Assembly: GCA_030592655.1 (NCBI GenBank)
Contig: JAUVIQ010000075.1
Location: forward strand, 1 to 12,238
Source of the DNA: Planctomycetales bacterium
GTDB lineage: Bacteria > Planctomycetota > Phycisphaerae > SM23-33
Direction: 5' to 3'
DNA: 12,238 bases
Below are positions 1-6,753 of this stretch, piece by piece (positions within the stretch are counted from its first letter, which is position 1; each line of letters opens with the position of its first letter). Both the position numbers and the translations under genes were made by a program. Below the pieces are notes generated by a model. The model saw only the letters and a program-made list of their open reading frames with translations, searched no databases and was not told the DNA's origin.

Positions 1-21
1 ATGATTCGGCTGTTCTGCTTT

Positions 22-735
22 TTACAGTTTATCGTTCTGGTCGGCGGGTTCACGCAGGTCAGACTGCATGATACTGAGGCTTGCTCGACGCCATCCGCGA
101 ATAAACTTCATCTGGACGACGAGGCTCAGCAGGGCGACAAAGACCGGATAACCGATGAAACGATCGTAATATAGAATCTTAGATACTGTCGTTGCATCCT
201 TTGCGTTCCAGACCATTCGTCTTGTCCAGTCGATAAGGTCGTTGAAGTTATACAGCGCCCCGCAGGTGAGGCTGCTTCCTATAATCTGCTGCCAGGGAAT
301 CAGGAACACCAACAGCAATAATGACCAGAAGAATCCGCCGATGAATCCCGCCACACCCCCGGTCCGCCCGACGAGCGACAACTGAACCGCTGTCAGCATC
401 GTGAGAACCAGTAACGCACCCGATACCAAAGCGGCGAATTTAGTTACCGGAAGCGCCCACTTCAGCACCTCATACCACATCCAGGCCGGTCCGGCGGTTT
501 CTTCGTCCAGTACCTTGACCGGTGCGGTAGTCGTCTGCTTGTCATTGACCGAGGCAATACCGGCCAATTGCGGCGCCTCGTCAATTACACCAATGAATCG
601 CACCGAAACAAACACCGCCATCTGAATGACGAGCGAAAGCACGATTGTCCACCACAGGCAGTTCTTGGCCCGACGAACGGTAAAAAGAGCGGCGTGATAT
701 TCTTCATTCTCAAGAGGCGCGCGGACAGGTTCCAT
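22..735 (-). CDS. Hypothetical four-helix membrane protein
   Basis: I do not recognise a named family; it loosely resembles YIP1-like polytopic proteins. With the start chosen here it has 237 residues. Four hydrophobic stretches lie at about residues 27-49, 92-117, 126-152 and 194-210. A polar loop of about 40 residues follows the first helix, and the C-terminus is short and charged. The open frame extends upstream to a GTG at 873, but that codon lies inside the terminator of the preceding gene. I chose the ATG at 733-735 because AAGGAG (745-750) sits 9 nt before it. ATGs at 753, 780 and 795 lack such a site. The stop is TAA. The gene follows the lipoprotein gene on the same strand but behind a strong terminator, so it is probably transcribed separately. 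Function unknown. Confidence 0.7.
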   Translation of the reverse strand: MEPVRAPLENEEYHAALFTVRRAKNCLWWTIVLSLVIQMAVFVSVRFIGVIDEAPQLAGIASVNDKQTTTAPVKVLDEETAGPAWMWYEVLKWALPVTKFAALVSGALLVLTMLTAVQLSLVGRTGGVAGFIGGFFWSLLLLVFLIPWQQIIGSSLTCGALYNFNDLIDWTRRMVWNAKDATTVSKILYYDRFIGYPVFVALLSLVVQMKFIRGWRRASLSIMQSDLREPADQNDKL

Positions 736-744
736 AATCGAAGG

Positions 745-750
745 CTCCTT
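745..750 (-). promoter_or_regulatory. Shine-Dalgarno site deciding the membrane-protein start
   Basis: AAGGAG on the minus strand lies 9 nt upstream of the ATG at 733-735. It is the best ribosome site among the in-frame start candidates between 735 and 873, and supports the shorter reading of the gene. Confidence 0.55.
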
Positions 751-856
751 CATGTATGGTCGCAGAATCCATTTCTGCATTCCAAGTATATTCATCGGCA
801 AGAGGGGCGTTTGTCCATGAGCAGCAGATGGTCCGAACGATCCGAAGGACTCCGTT

Positions 857-909
857 AAAAAAGCCAGGCCCACCTTTCTCTCCGGGTAGAAAGAAGAGGT
901 GGGCCTGGC
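857..909 (-). terminator. Rho-independent terminator of the lipoprotein gene
   Basis: A perfect 13-bp inverted repeat (863-875 with 897-909) is followed on the minus strand by six T (857-862). The hairpin starts 19 bp after the lipoprotein stop codon. The loop is about 21 nt and can pair further (TTTCT/AGAAA). This is a textbook intrinsic terminator for transcripts coming from 1551. Confidence 0.9.
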
Positions 910-927
910 ATTTCAGCTTACAAATTT

Positions 928-1551
928 TCAACTAGGTATGGGCTCCTTTGGCATGTTTGCCATCATTGCCTTCATCATATCTTCGCCCATTTCCTTATTG
1001 ATCTTCTCTGCGGTATAACCATCTTTGCCGATCTTGTCCGTGGCGTCCTTCGTAACATTAGCCATGGCTTCGAACATTTTCAATGCCTTGTCCAGGTCCT
1101 TCATTTGCTTTTCGTCGGCCATGTCTTTCGCGTCGATCTTCCATCCGCCGTCTTTCTTGACGAGGTTCATCGGTTCTTTATCGCCTTTTTTGGTGGCAGT
1201 GGCTTTGTCGCCGTCTATCTTGATCTCCAGGTCTTCAAGCCACTTGTCATCCTTGAAATCGCTAAAGTTGCTCTTCGAACCACTTTTCTTGACGGCGTCT
1301 TCGCCATATTCCTTTACCATGGCCTCTTCAAATTTTATCATGGCGGACATCATTTCGCACGTGGCGCCCAACAACTTCTCCTGGTCTTCCGTCGCGTCGA
1401 AACAGGCGACGAACGCTTCACTGTCGCCGTCCTGCATCGCCTCGGCCATGTTCTCCAAGACCTCTTTCGGCGTCGAAGCCTTCTTGCTGCAACCAGCCGA
1501 TAAAGAGACACTCAAACAAGCAATAATCGCCAGCATCGTCTTACATTTCAT
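928..1551 (-). CDS. Hypothetical lipoprotein
   Basis: This encodes a 207-residue secreted lipoprotein. The N-terminus has a short basic segment, a hydrophobic core and the lipobox LSAGC with Cys21 as the predicted lipidated residue. The mature part is rich in Lys, Glu and Met. It starts with a helix reading roughly TPKEVLENMAEAMQDGD and ends in a second charged helical region. The layout resembles small lipoproteins with a DUF4878/SnoaL-like fold that begin with a 'calculate how much is done' helix, but I cannot assign the family with certainty. The ATG at 1549-1551 is preceded by AAAGGAAAG, a reasonable ribosome site. The gene has its own strong terminator downstream. It was probably transcribed from the AT-rich stretch behind the GH130 gene. 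Confidence 0.85.
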   Translation of the reverse strand: MKCKTMLAIIACLSVSLSAGCSKKASTPKEVLENMAEAMQDGDSEAFVACFDATEDQEKLLGATCEMMSAMIKFEEAMVKEYGEDAVKKSGSKSNFSDFKDDKWLEDLEIKIDGDKATATKKGDKEPMNLVKKDGGWKIDAKDMADEKQMKDLDKALKMFEAMANVTKDATDKIGKDGYTAEKINKEMGEDMMKAMMANMPKEPIPS

Positions 1552-1593
1552 CTTTCTTTCCTTTCATAGGTGTATGAAACGCTTTCGTTTAAC

Positions 1594-1665
1594 TCACTTT
1601 ACTACCAGATTTACCAATCGGTCCGGTACTATGACTATCTTAACGATATTATTTTTCCAGCGACA
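1594..1665 (-). pseudogene. Remnant resembling a second leuS 3' end
   Basis: Read on the minus strand, the codons from about 1656 to 1597 give KNNIVKIVIVPDRLVNLVVK followed by TGA. The last 20 residues of the intact LeuRS in this window end with IVKKIVVPGRLMNLVVK and a stop. Twelve of the 20 aligned residues are identical and the stop codons line up. Upstream of about 1656 the similarity ends and the GH130 gene begins within 25 bp. No start codon or ribosome site belongs to it. The DNA is clearly diverged from the intact copy, so it is not a recent duplication. Chance similarity of a short Val/Ile/Lys-rich stretch is possible but unlikely with this alignment. Confidence 0.5.
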
Positions 1666-1679
1666 GTAAATTTGTCCGA

Positions 1680-2684
1680 TTACGCAGTCGAATCGGGCGG
1701 GCCGTCGCTCAGGCAGGTCTCGATAAGCCCGCTGAGCGAGCCGGTCGCCAGGCAGATGCAGGTATCGGCTCCACCGTAGTACAGGCGGATGCGGTCGGCG
1801 TCATTATCGGCAATTGCCCCGCAGGTAAAGACCACGTTGGGAACCACGCCGATCCGCTCATATTCCGCATCCGGCGACAGAATGGAGCCACGGGTCAGGC
1901 CGACGATACGCTCCGGGTCATCCAGGTCCAGCAGCATCGCGCCCAGGGCATACCGATAACCGGCACATGAGAGGGCTACACCGTGAATAATCGTCAGCCA
2001 ACCCTTTTCGGTGCGGATCGGCGGGGTAGGCCCTATCTTGGTCCGTGCCCACGGAGCGAACCCCGGCGTCAGCATCGGCCTGAAATGCCCCCAGTGAACC
2101 AGGTCGGGCGAACGGGCCAACCAGATGTTTCCATCGGTGTGATGTTCGTTCGGGGCGACCCTGTAAGGGCGGTCCAGACGCATGTAGTAGCCGTTGATTT
2201 TTCCGGGGAACAGGCATGGAACACGATTGTCCGGTAGCGAGACTACGTCCATGTATTCGAATTCCCGGAAATCCTTCGTCCGCCCCAGGATACCAAGCGT
2301 CCCCCACGGACGCCCGCCGCCGGGATGGATGATATAGTACCAGCCTTCCATAAAGGTAACTCGCGTGTCGATCACACCGCCGACGAGCTTCGAGAAAGGC
2401 TCGGAATCCGGCTTCTTCAGGAAGGGTTCCGGGTCGATGTCGAATTTGACGCCGTCGGCGCTGCGGGCTACGTGGGTCGTCGAGCCGGGCAAGCCCCGGT
2501 AACTACCGCTGCGATGGCCAATCGAGACCAGCAGGATCGTCTCATCACCCATCATCGTCTGTCCGCAGTTGAAAACGGACGATGCGCCGGGGAAGTCGGC
2601 GGTAGTCAGCAGCGGGTTCTCACTGTGCCGCTCCAGTTGAAAATCGTTAATAAAACCGGTTTTACCTTGCTCTGTCGTGGACAT
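1680..2684 (-). CDS. Glycoside hydrolase family 130 (beta-mannoside phosphorylase-like)
   Basis: GH130 enzymes cleave beta-mannosides, mostly by phosphorolysis in the cytoplasm, releasing mannose 1-phosphate. The family's five-bladed propeller motifs are visible in order. Numbering counts from a TTG two codons upstream of the chosen start. They are SENP near 23, THVARSADG near 72-80, IDTR with the likely catalytic Asp108, RLDRP at 171-175, IWLARSPDLVHWG at 189-201, KIG at 218-220, IIHGV with His236, a GAMLLDLDDP block, and VVPNVVF...DRIRLYYGGAD near the end. Arg, Lys and His at the usual phosphate-binding places are kept, which favours a phosphorylase over a hydrolase. The exact substrate (mannosyl-glucose, mannooligosaccharide or mannosyl-GlcNAc) cannot be read from the sequence. 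I chose the ATG at 2682-2684 with AGGAG 10 nt upstream. A TTG at 2690 is the alternative. It follows leuS by about 60 bp of repeat DNA and may be co-transcribed. Confidence 0.9.
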   Translation of the reverse strand: MSTTEQGKTGFINDFQLERHSENPLLTTADFPGASSVFNCGQTMMGDETILLVSIGHRSGSYRGLPGSTTHVARSADGVKFDIDPEPFLKKPDSEPFSKLVGGVIDTRVTFMEGWYYIIHPGGGRPWGTLGILGRTKDFREFEYMDVVSLPDNRVPCLFPGKINGYYMRLDRPYRVAPNEHHTDGNIWLARSPDLVHWGHFRPMLTPGFAPWARTKIGPTPPIRTEKGWLTIIHGVALSCAGYRYALGAMLLDLDDPERIVGLTRGSILSPDAEYERIGVVPNVVFTCGAIADNDADRIRLYYGGADTCICLATGSLSGLIETCLSDGPPDSTA

Positions 2685-2710
2685 ATTCAAGTTTCTCCTG
2701 AAAAATAGAT

Positions 2711-2745
2711 ATTTCGTGTAATCCCCACGGGACCTTGGGTCCGTG
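2711..2745. repeat. Composite dispersed repeat between leuS and the GH130 gene
   Basis: Two units are fused. The first (2711-2722) is the inverse of ATTACACGAAAT, close to the AATTACACAAAT units at 5694-5724. The second begins CCCCACGGGACC (2723-2734), which recurs exactly at 6038-6049. It folds as CAC-GGACC-TTG-GGTCC-GTG with one bulged G. It starts 2 bp after the leuS stop codon. No T-run follows, so it is not an obvious terminator. Confidence 0.7.
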
Positions 2746-2747
2746 AA

Positions 2748-5684
2748 CTATTTCACTACCAGGTTCATCAATCTGCCGGGGACGACGATTTTTTTGACTA
2801 TCGTTTTGCCTTCGACGGCTGCGGCGACTTTCGGTTCGGCCAATGCGGCTTCGATGATTGCATCTTCGGCGGCGTCGGCGGGGACGGTAATAAGCCCGCG
2901 CATCTTACCGTTGACCTGGACAGCCAACTCGGCTGTGTCTTCAACCAGCAGCGATTCGTTATATTCCGGCCAAGGTTCGTAAGCCAGCGATTTGTCGTGT
3001 CCCAATCGCTGCCAGAGTTCCTCGGCCAGGTGCGGCGCGAACGGCGCGAGGACCGGCACGAACCGCTCGGCCTGAGTTTTTGAAATCGCCCCGGCTTTGA
3101 AAACCACGTTGACGAATTCCATCATTGCGGCGATTGCTGTATTGAATTTCATCGCCTTGATGTCCTCGCCGGCCTTCTTGATGAGTTTGTGCAAGGCCCG
3201 CTCGACTTTTTCGTCGCCGACTTTGTCAGTCAGTAACGATTGAGTCTCCTCGTTGCCGCAAATCATCCGCCAGACTCGATGCAGGAAGCGATGCACGCCC
3301 GGAACGTCGCGGGTATTCCACGGCTTGGAGGCTTCCAACGGCCCCATGAACATCTCATACAGGCGGAAGGTGTCGGCACCGTATTCGCCGATAACCTCGT
3401 CGGGGTTGACCACGTTCTTGAGGCTCTTGGACATTTTTTCGATGGATTCGCTCAAGACCTCGCCGGTGGTTTTGTGGACCGGCTTGTCGCCGGAGGTGTC
3501 AACGTCCTCGTATCCGACGCAGACGCCGCGCTTGTCGCGGTAGGCATACGAGCGGATCATTCCCTGGTTGAAGAGTTTCCCGAACGGCTCAGGCCCGGAG
3601 ACATAACCCAGGTCGTAAAGCACCTTGTGCCAGAATCGCGAATAGAGCAGATGCAGCACGGCGTGCTCTGCACCGCCGACGTAAAGGTCAATGCCTCCGA
3701 TTGCGGATTGCGGATTGCGGATTGCGGATTCCTCGCTCGGCGGCTTCATCCAGTACTTTTCAACATCACTATCGCAGAAAATTTTTTCGTTTTTCGGGTC
3801 GAGGAAGCGGAGGTAGTACCAGCAGGAGCCGGCCCATTGGGGCATGGTGTTGATTTCGCGCTTCGCTGGACTGCCGCAGGATGGGCAGGTCGTGTTGATC
3901 CAATCGGTCGCCTTGGCCAGCGGCGGGGCCGGCGGGGCGTCAGGGTCGTCGCTAGCCGACGGTGTGAAATCGTCCATCTCCGGCAACTCAAGCGGGAGTT
4001 GGTCTTCGTCCAGCGCGACCGTGCCGCATTTTTCACAGTGAACTATCGGGAACGGTTCGCCCCAGTACCGCTGGCGGCTGAAAAGCCAGTCACGCAACTT
4101 ATAATTAACAGCCGCCCGACCGAGGCCGTTCTCTTCAAGCCATTCGGTGACCTGCTTCTTAAACTCGGCTGTCGTCAGCCTGTCGTACCGGTCTGAATTG
4201 ACGGCTGTGCCTTCGCCGGTGAAAGCGATTGAATAGGTTTCAGGTTTGCTGATGTAATTCTTAATCCAGTTTTCGGGATCACGATCCCACTCTGGTTTCG
4301 GCATTGGTTTCGGACGTTTTTGTTGGATCCATGTCATATCCGGCATTACTACGGCCCGCATAGGCAAACTAAATGCCTTTGCAAACTCGAAGTCACGCTC
4401 ATCGTGGGCCGGTACTGCCATTATCGCGCCGGTGCCGTAGCCCATCATTACATAGTCCGCCACCCAGATTGGGATTTTCTCGTCGTTGACCGGGTTAATC
4501 GCGTAAGCGCCGGTGAAGACGCCGGACTTCTGCTTGGTCTCGGTGGTGCGTTCGAGTTCGGATTTATGAGCCGCCTCTTTTACGTACCCGTCAACCGCAT
4601 CGCGCTGCTCGTCGGTAGTTATTTGCTCAACGAGCGGATGCTCCGGCGCGAGCACCATATAGGTCGCACCGAAAAGCGTATCGGGGCGTGTCGTATAGAC
4701 CCGAATCACTTCTTGTTCAGGCACGGGCGAGACGCCCGTGCTACCGTCAACCACAAAATCGACATCCGCCCCTTCGGAACGCCCGATCCAGTTTCGCTGC
4801 ATGATCTTTATTGATTCGGGCCAGTCGAGTTCGTCCAGTCCTTCCAGCAGGCGGTCGGAATAGGAGGTGATGCGGAGCATCCACTGCTTGAGGTTCTTGC
4901 GATAGACAGGCCAGTCGCCGCGATCGGACTTGCCTTCGTTGGTAACTTCCTCGTTGGAAAGGACCGTTCCGAGTTTCGGGCACCAGTTGACCGGAACCTC
5001 GGCCATGTACGCCAGGCGGTATTCGTCAATTAGCCGGCGCTGCTGGTCGAGAGCAAGTTTCTGGAACTTCACCTGGCCGTAGGCGACGCCCTCCAGACTT
5101 ATGTTGGGAATCCGGTCATAGGGAGCCACGGGGACAACGTTTCCGCCTGCATCCACAGCCAGTGCGCCGGAAAAGAGTTTGTCAATCAGTTCCTCAATCG
5201 GTCTGGCTGCGTCTGCGTCCGGGTCGTACCAACTGTTGAACATCTTCAGGAAAATCCACTGTGTCCAGCGGTAGTAGTCCGGCTCGGTCGTAGCCACCCG
5301 GCGCGACCAGTCGTAACTGAAGCCGAACATCTTTATCTGCCGCTCGATGTTGGCGATGTTGGCGGCTGTGGTTTCGCGCGGGTGTACGCCGTGCTCGACG
5401 GCATATTGCTCTGCCGGCAGACCAAAGGAGTCGTAACCCATCGGATGCAGGACATTAAAACCCTTCATCCGTTTATGGCGGGCGACAATGTCGGTGGCTG
5501 TGTACCCTTCCGGATGCCCGACGTGCAGGCCTGCACCGGACGGGTACGGAAACATATCGAGTATGTAGTACTTTGGCCTATCGGCGAAATCCACATCGTC
5601 CGGGTTAGGCTGGATGAAAGTCCCGTTTTCCTGCCAGTACGCCTGCCACTTCTTCTCAATTTCCGTAAAATCGTATTTTCCCAT
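2748..5684 (-). CDS. leuS: Leucyl-tRNA synthetase
   Basis: It charges tRNA-Leu with leucine. The 978-residue protein is complete and of bacterial type, a little longer than the usual 800-900. Visible parts in order are the HIGH motif HVGHP at 54-58, and the CP1 editing domain from about 225 with TTRPDTLFGATY near 331-342 and AVPAHDERD near 423-431. A zinc-ribbon insertion with two CxxC pairs (HCEKCG and CPSCG), KMSKS at 750-754, the anticodon-binding helices and the C-terminal domain ending NLVVK follow. Two segments are foreign to the family and match dispersed repeats: STGVSPVPEQE at 315-325 and ESAIRNPQSAIG at about 651-662. Both lie in frame and next to conserved blocks, so the enzyme is probably still active. 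Two ATGs are adjacent. I prefer the second because it is better spaced from GGTGG. It lies 37 bp after the DUF167 gene, in the leuD cluster. Confidence 0.97.
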   Translation of the reverse strand: MGKYDFTEIEKKWQAYWQENGTFIQPNPDDVDFADRPKYYILDMFPYPSGAGLHVGHPEGYTATDIVARHKRMKGFNVLHPMGYDSFGLPAEQYAVEHGVHPRETTAANIANIERQIKMFGFSYDWSRRVATTEPDYYRWTQWIFLKMFNSWYDPDADAARPIEELIDKLFSGALAVDAGGNVVPVAPYDRIPNISLEGVAYGQVKFQKLALDQQRRLIDEYRLAYMAEVPVNWCPKLGTVLSNEEVTNEGKSDRGDWPVYRKNLKQWMLRITSYSDRLLEGLDELDWPESIKIMQRNWIGRSEGADVDFVVDGSTGVSPVPEQEVIRVYTTRPDTLFGATYMVLAPEHPLVEQITTDEQRDAVDGYVKEAAHKSELERTTETKQKSGVFTGAYAINPVNDEKIPIWVADYVMMGYGTGAIMAVPAHDERDFEFAKAFSLPMRAVVMPDMTWIQQKRPKPMPKPEWDRDPENWIKNYISKPETYSIAFTGEGTAVNSDRYDRLTTAEFKKQVTEWLEENGLGRAAVNYKLRDWLFSRQRYWGEPFPIVHCEKCGTVALDEDQLPLELPEMDDFTPSASDDPDAPPAPPLAKATDWINTTCPSCGSPAKREINTMPQWAGSCWYYLRFLDPKNEKIFCDSDVEKYWMKPPSEESAIRNPQSAIGGIDLYVGGAEHAVLHLLYSRFWHKVLYDLGYVSGPEPFGKLFNQGMIRSYAYRDKRGVCVGYEDVDTSGDKPVHKTTGEVLSESIEKMSKSLKNVVNPDEVIGEYGADTFRLYEMFMGPLEASKPWNTRDVPGVHRFLHRVWRMICGNEETQSLLTDKVGDEKVERALHKLIKKAGEDIKAMKFNTAIAAMMEFVNVVFKAGAISKTQAERFVPVLAPFAPHLAEELWQRLGHDKSLAYEPWPEYNESLLVEDTAELAVQVNGKMRGLITVPADAAEDAIIEAALAEPKVAAAVEGKTIVKKIVVPGRLMNLVVK
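3699..3730. repeat. Heptanucleotide tandem repeat (GATTGCG) inside leuS
   Basis: The 7-bp unit GATTGCG is repeated four times plus four bases. On the leuS strand it encodes the cyclic peptide SAIRNPQ, giving an insertion just before the conserved IDLYVGGAEH block. The same units flank the repeat at 6031-6075. Because 7 is not a multiple of 3, a change of one or two copies would shift the leuS frame. Confidence 0.9.
4721..4741. repeat. Palindromic dispersed repeat inside leuS (HGRDARAT type)
   Basis: GCACGGGCG (4721-4729) and CGCCCGTGC (4733-4741) form a perfect 9-bp stem with a 3-nt loop. The leuS strand reads STGVSPV. The opposite strand reads HGRDARAT, a peptide that I recall as a common false ORF from a repeat in Planctomycetes and related genomes. 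It adds about 10 residues at the entry to the editing domain. Confidence 0.8.
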
Positions 5685-5693
5685 CATTCCACC

Positions 5694-5724
5694 AATTACA
5701 CAAATTATCGCGAATTACACAAAT
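5694..5724. repeat. Direct repeat AATTACACAAAT between the DUF167 gene and leuS
   Basis: Two identical 12-bp copies (5694-5705 and 5713-5724) are 19 bp apart. They fill nearly the whole gap between the two genes, and the last base is the first base of the DUF167 stop codon region. An inverse, slightly different copy lies at 2711-2722. Confidence 0.75.
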
Positions 5725-6029
5725 CAAAAATTTTCAAGCCGCTGTTGTACTTGTTCCCAACTCATTCCGACAATCAGAAATTCTTTTCGTGGATTCGTCG
5801 GACCCGAAATCAACGTAACGTCTTTTTTGCTCACCCCCATCGCCTTTGCCAGTATGGCCGCAACGGCCTTGTTGGCCTTGCCTTTCTCTGCCGGTGCCGA
5901 CGTTGCGATCTTCAGGCAATCGCCGAGGGCGCCGACGATCCGGTCCCGCGAAGAACCGGGAACGACCTTCACCGGAATAACTGTACCGCCGTCAACATCA
6001 CGAACATCAATGTTCTGGATATCTTTCAA
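5724..6029 (-). CDS. DUF167 / YggU family protein
   Basis: This small conserved protein of about 100 residues has no firmly known function. The family signature is clear: VIPVKVVPGSSRDRIVG near the start, then LKIATSAPAEKGKANKAV, VSKKDVTLISG and RKEFLIVG. The length fits the family when translation begins at the TTG at 6027-6029. The frame is open upstream to 6173, but that part overlaps leuD and is made of repeat sequence (DPRSRGDCGL). Earlier in-frame ATGs would give a long foreign N-terminus. The TTG lies at the edge of a repeat unit with only a weak GGGGA upstream, so the start may have been displaced by the repeat. It sits 46 bp after leuD and 37 bp before leuS, so it is likely co-transcribed with both. 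Confidence 0.85.
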   Translation of the reverse strand: MKDIQNIDVRDVDGGTVIPVKVVPGSSRDRIVGALGDCLKIATSAPAEKGKANKAVAAILAKAMGVSKKDVTLISGPTNPRKEFLIVGMSWEQVQQRLENF

Positions 6030-6075
6030 TCCGCAATCCCCACGGGACCGAGGGTCCGCAATCTGAAATCCGCAA
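6028..6075. repeat. Composite repeat between leuD and the DUF167 gene
   Basis: CCCCACGGGACC (6038-6049), with its GGACC-GAG-GGTCC hairpin, is flanked on both sides by GATTGCGGATT-type heptad units like those in leuS. The whole gap between the two genes consists of repeat DNA. The hairpin unit recurs at 2723-2742. Confidence 0.75.
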
Positions 6076-6636
6076 TTACTTAAGCATTCCCTGCTCGCGT
6101 GCATACTCGAAGACTCCACCGGCGGCGATGATCGGTCCGACATCGCCCAGCGGCGATAGGTCAAACTGTTCACCGGTTCGAAGGTTTTTCAGCGTCGCGG
6201 AGGCAGTGTCTATCTCGGCCTCGTCGCCGGTGGTGAATTTTTCCACGAGTCGCTGCGGCGTTTCGAACGGTACGAGGTATCCGCCGTTGACGCTGTTGCG
6301 ATAGAAGATTCGCGCGTATGACTGGGCCACCACGACCGAGACGCCCGCTTCAGACAACGCAAGCGGCGCATGCTCTCGCGACGAGCCACAGCCGAAGTTT
6401 TTACCGGCAATGACCACGGTAAAATCGCCGGCGAATCCGTCGCCGGCGACGAAGGGGATGTTCCCCTCCGGCAGGCCTGATTGCGCGGGCGGGACGCCGC
6501 TGAGGGCATACTTTCCGAAATACCTGCGTTCGTCCGCATCGGCTGGGTTGTAGGAAAGATACTCGGCTGGGATTATCTGGTCGGTATCGATATTGTCGCC
6601 AAGAACAAACACCTTGCCGCGAATAACATTTTCCAT
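6076..6636 (-). CDS. leuD: 3-isopropylmalate dehydratase small subunit
   Basis: LeuD pairs with LeuC to isomerise 2-isopropylmalate to 3-isopropylmalate in leucine synthesis. The 186-residue protein shows the swivel-domain motifs of the family: GDNIDTDQIIPAEYL at about 13-27, NFGCGSSREHAP near 80-91, and ARIFYRNSVNGGYLVPF near 108-124. It resembles the short archaeal-type/homoaconitase-type subunits, with an extra loop around residues 34-60. The ATG at 6634-6636 has AAAGGA 7-8 nt upstream. leuC is not next to it in this window, which is unusual. Instead leuD heads a cluster with a DUF167 gene and leuS, linking leucine synthesis with leucine charging. A possible promoter lies just upstream (-10 TAGAAT at 6665-6670). 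Confidence 0.93.
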   Translation of the reverse strand: MENVIRGKVFVLGDNIDTDQIIPAEYLSYNPADADERRYFGKYALSGVPPAQSGLPEGNIPFVAGDGFAGDFTVVIAGKNFGCGSSREHAPLALSEAGVSVVVAQSYARIFYRNSVNGGYLVPFETPQRLVEKFTTGDEAEIDTASATLKNLRTGEQFDLSPLGDVGPIIAAGGVFEYAREQGMLK

Positions 6637-6664
6637 GCTTTTATCCTTTCGGTGATTCGCGGGT

Positions 6665-6693
6665 ATTCTATCGCGTGAGGAGGTACTGCGAAA
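6665..6693 (-). promoter_or_regulatory. Possible leuD promoter
   Basis: On the minus strand TTTCGC (6688-6693), a 17-bp spacer and TAGAAT (6665-6670) precede leuD. The -10 box matches 5 of 6 consensus bases; the -35 box is poor. It would give a leader of about 20 nt. If it is real, leuD does not depend on read-through of the terminator at 6706. Confidence 0.3.
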
Positions 6694-6705
6694 CTCACAA
6701 GTGGT

Positions 6706-6753
6706 AAAAAAAAAAGGGCGACACCCAGGCGGAGGGAGACCTGAGAATCGCCC
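6706..6753 (-). terminator. Strong intrinsic terminator upstream of leuD
   Basis: The stem GGGCGA-UU-CUCAGG pairs with CCUGGG-UG-UCGCCC (6716-6753) and is followed on the minus strand by ten T (6706-6715). It ends about 70 bp before the leuD start. It could end the small RNA proposed here, end nrdJ transcripts, or serve as an attenuator for leuD. Confidence 0.88.

Noticed and set aside
1025..1669. Open frames on the plus strand opposite the lipoprotein gene
   Set aside because: They are antisense to a gene with a clear lipobox, ribosome site and terminator. The composition (Ser/Phe-rich) is typical of antisense frames.
3699..3730. CRISPR-like repeat array
   Set aside because: The unit is 7 bp with no spacers; it is a simple tandem repeat.
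3240..4196. Long open frame (318 codons) on the plus strand opposite leuS
   Set aside because: It is a shadow of leuS, whose motifs are complete. It has no ribosome site and its sequence includes the repeat peptide CGLRIAD.
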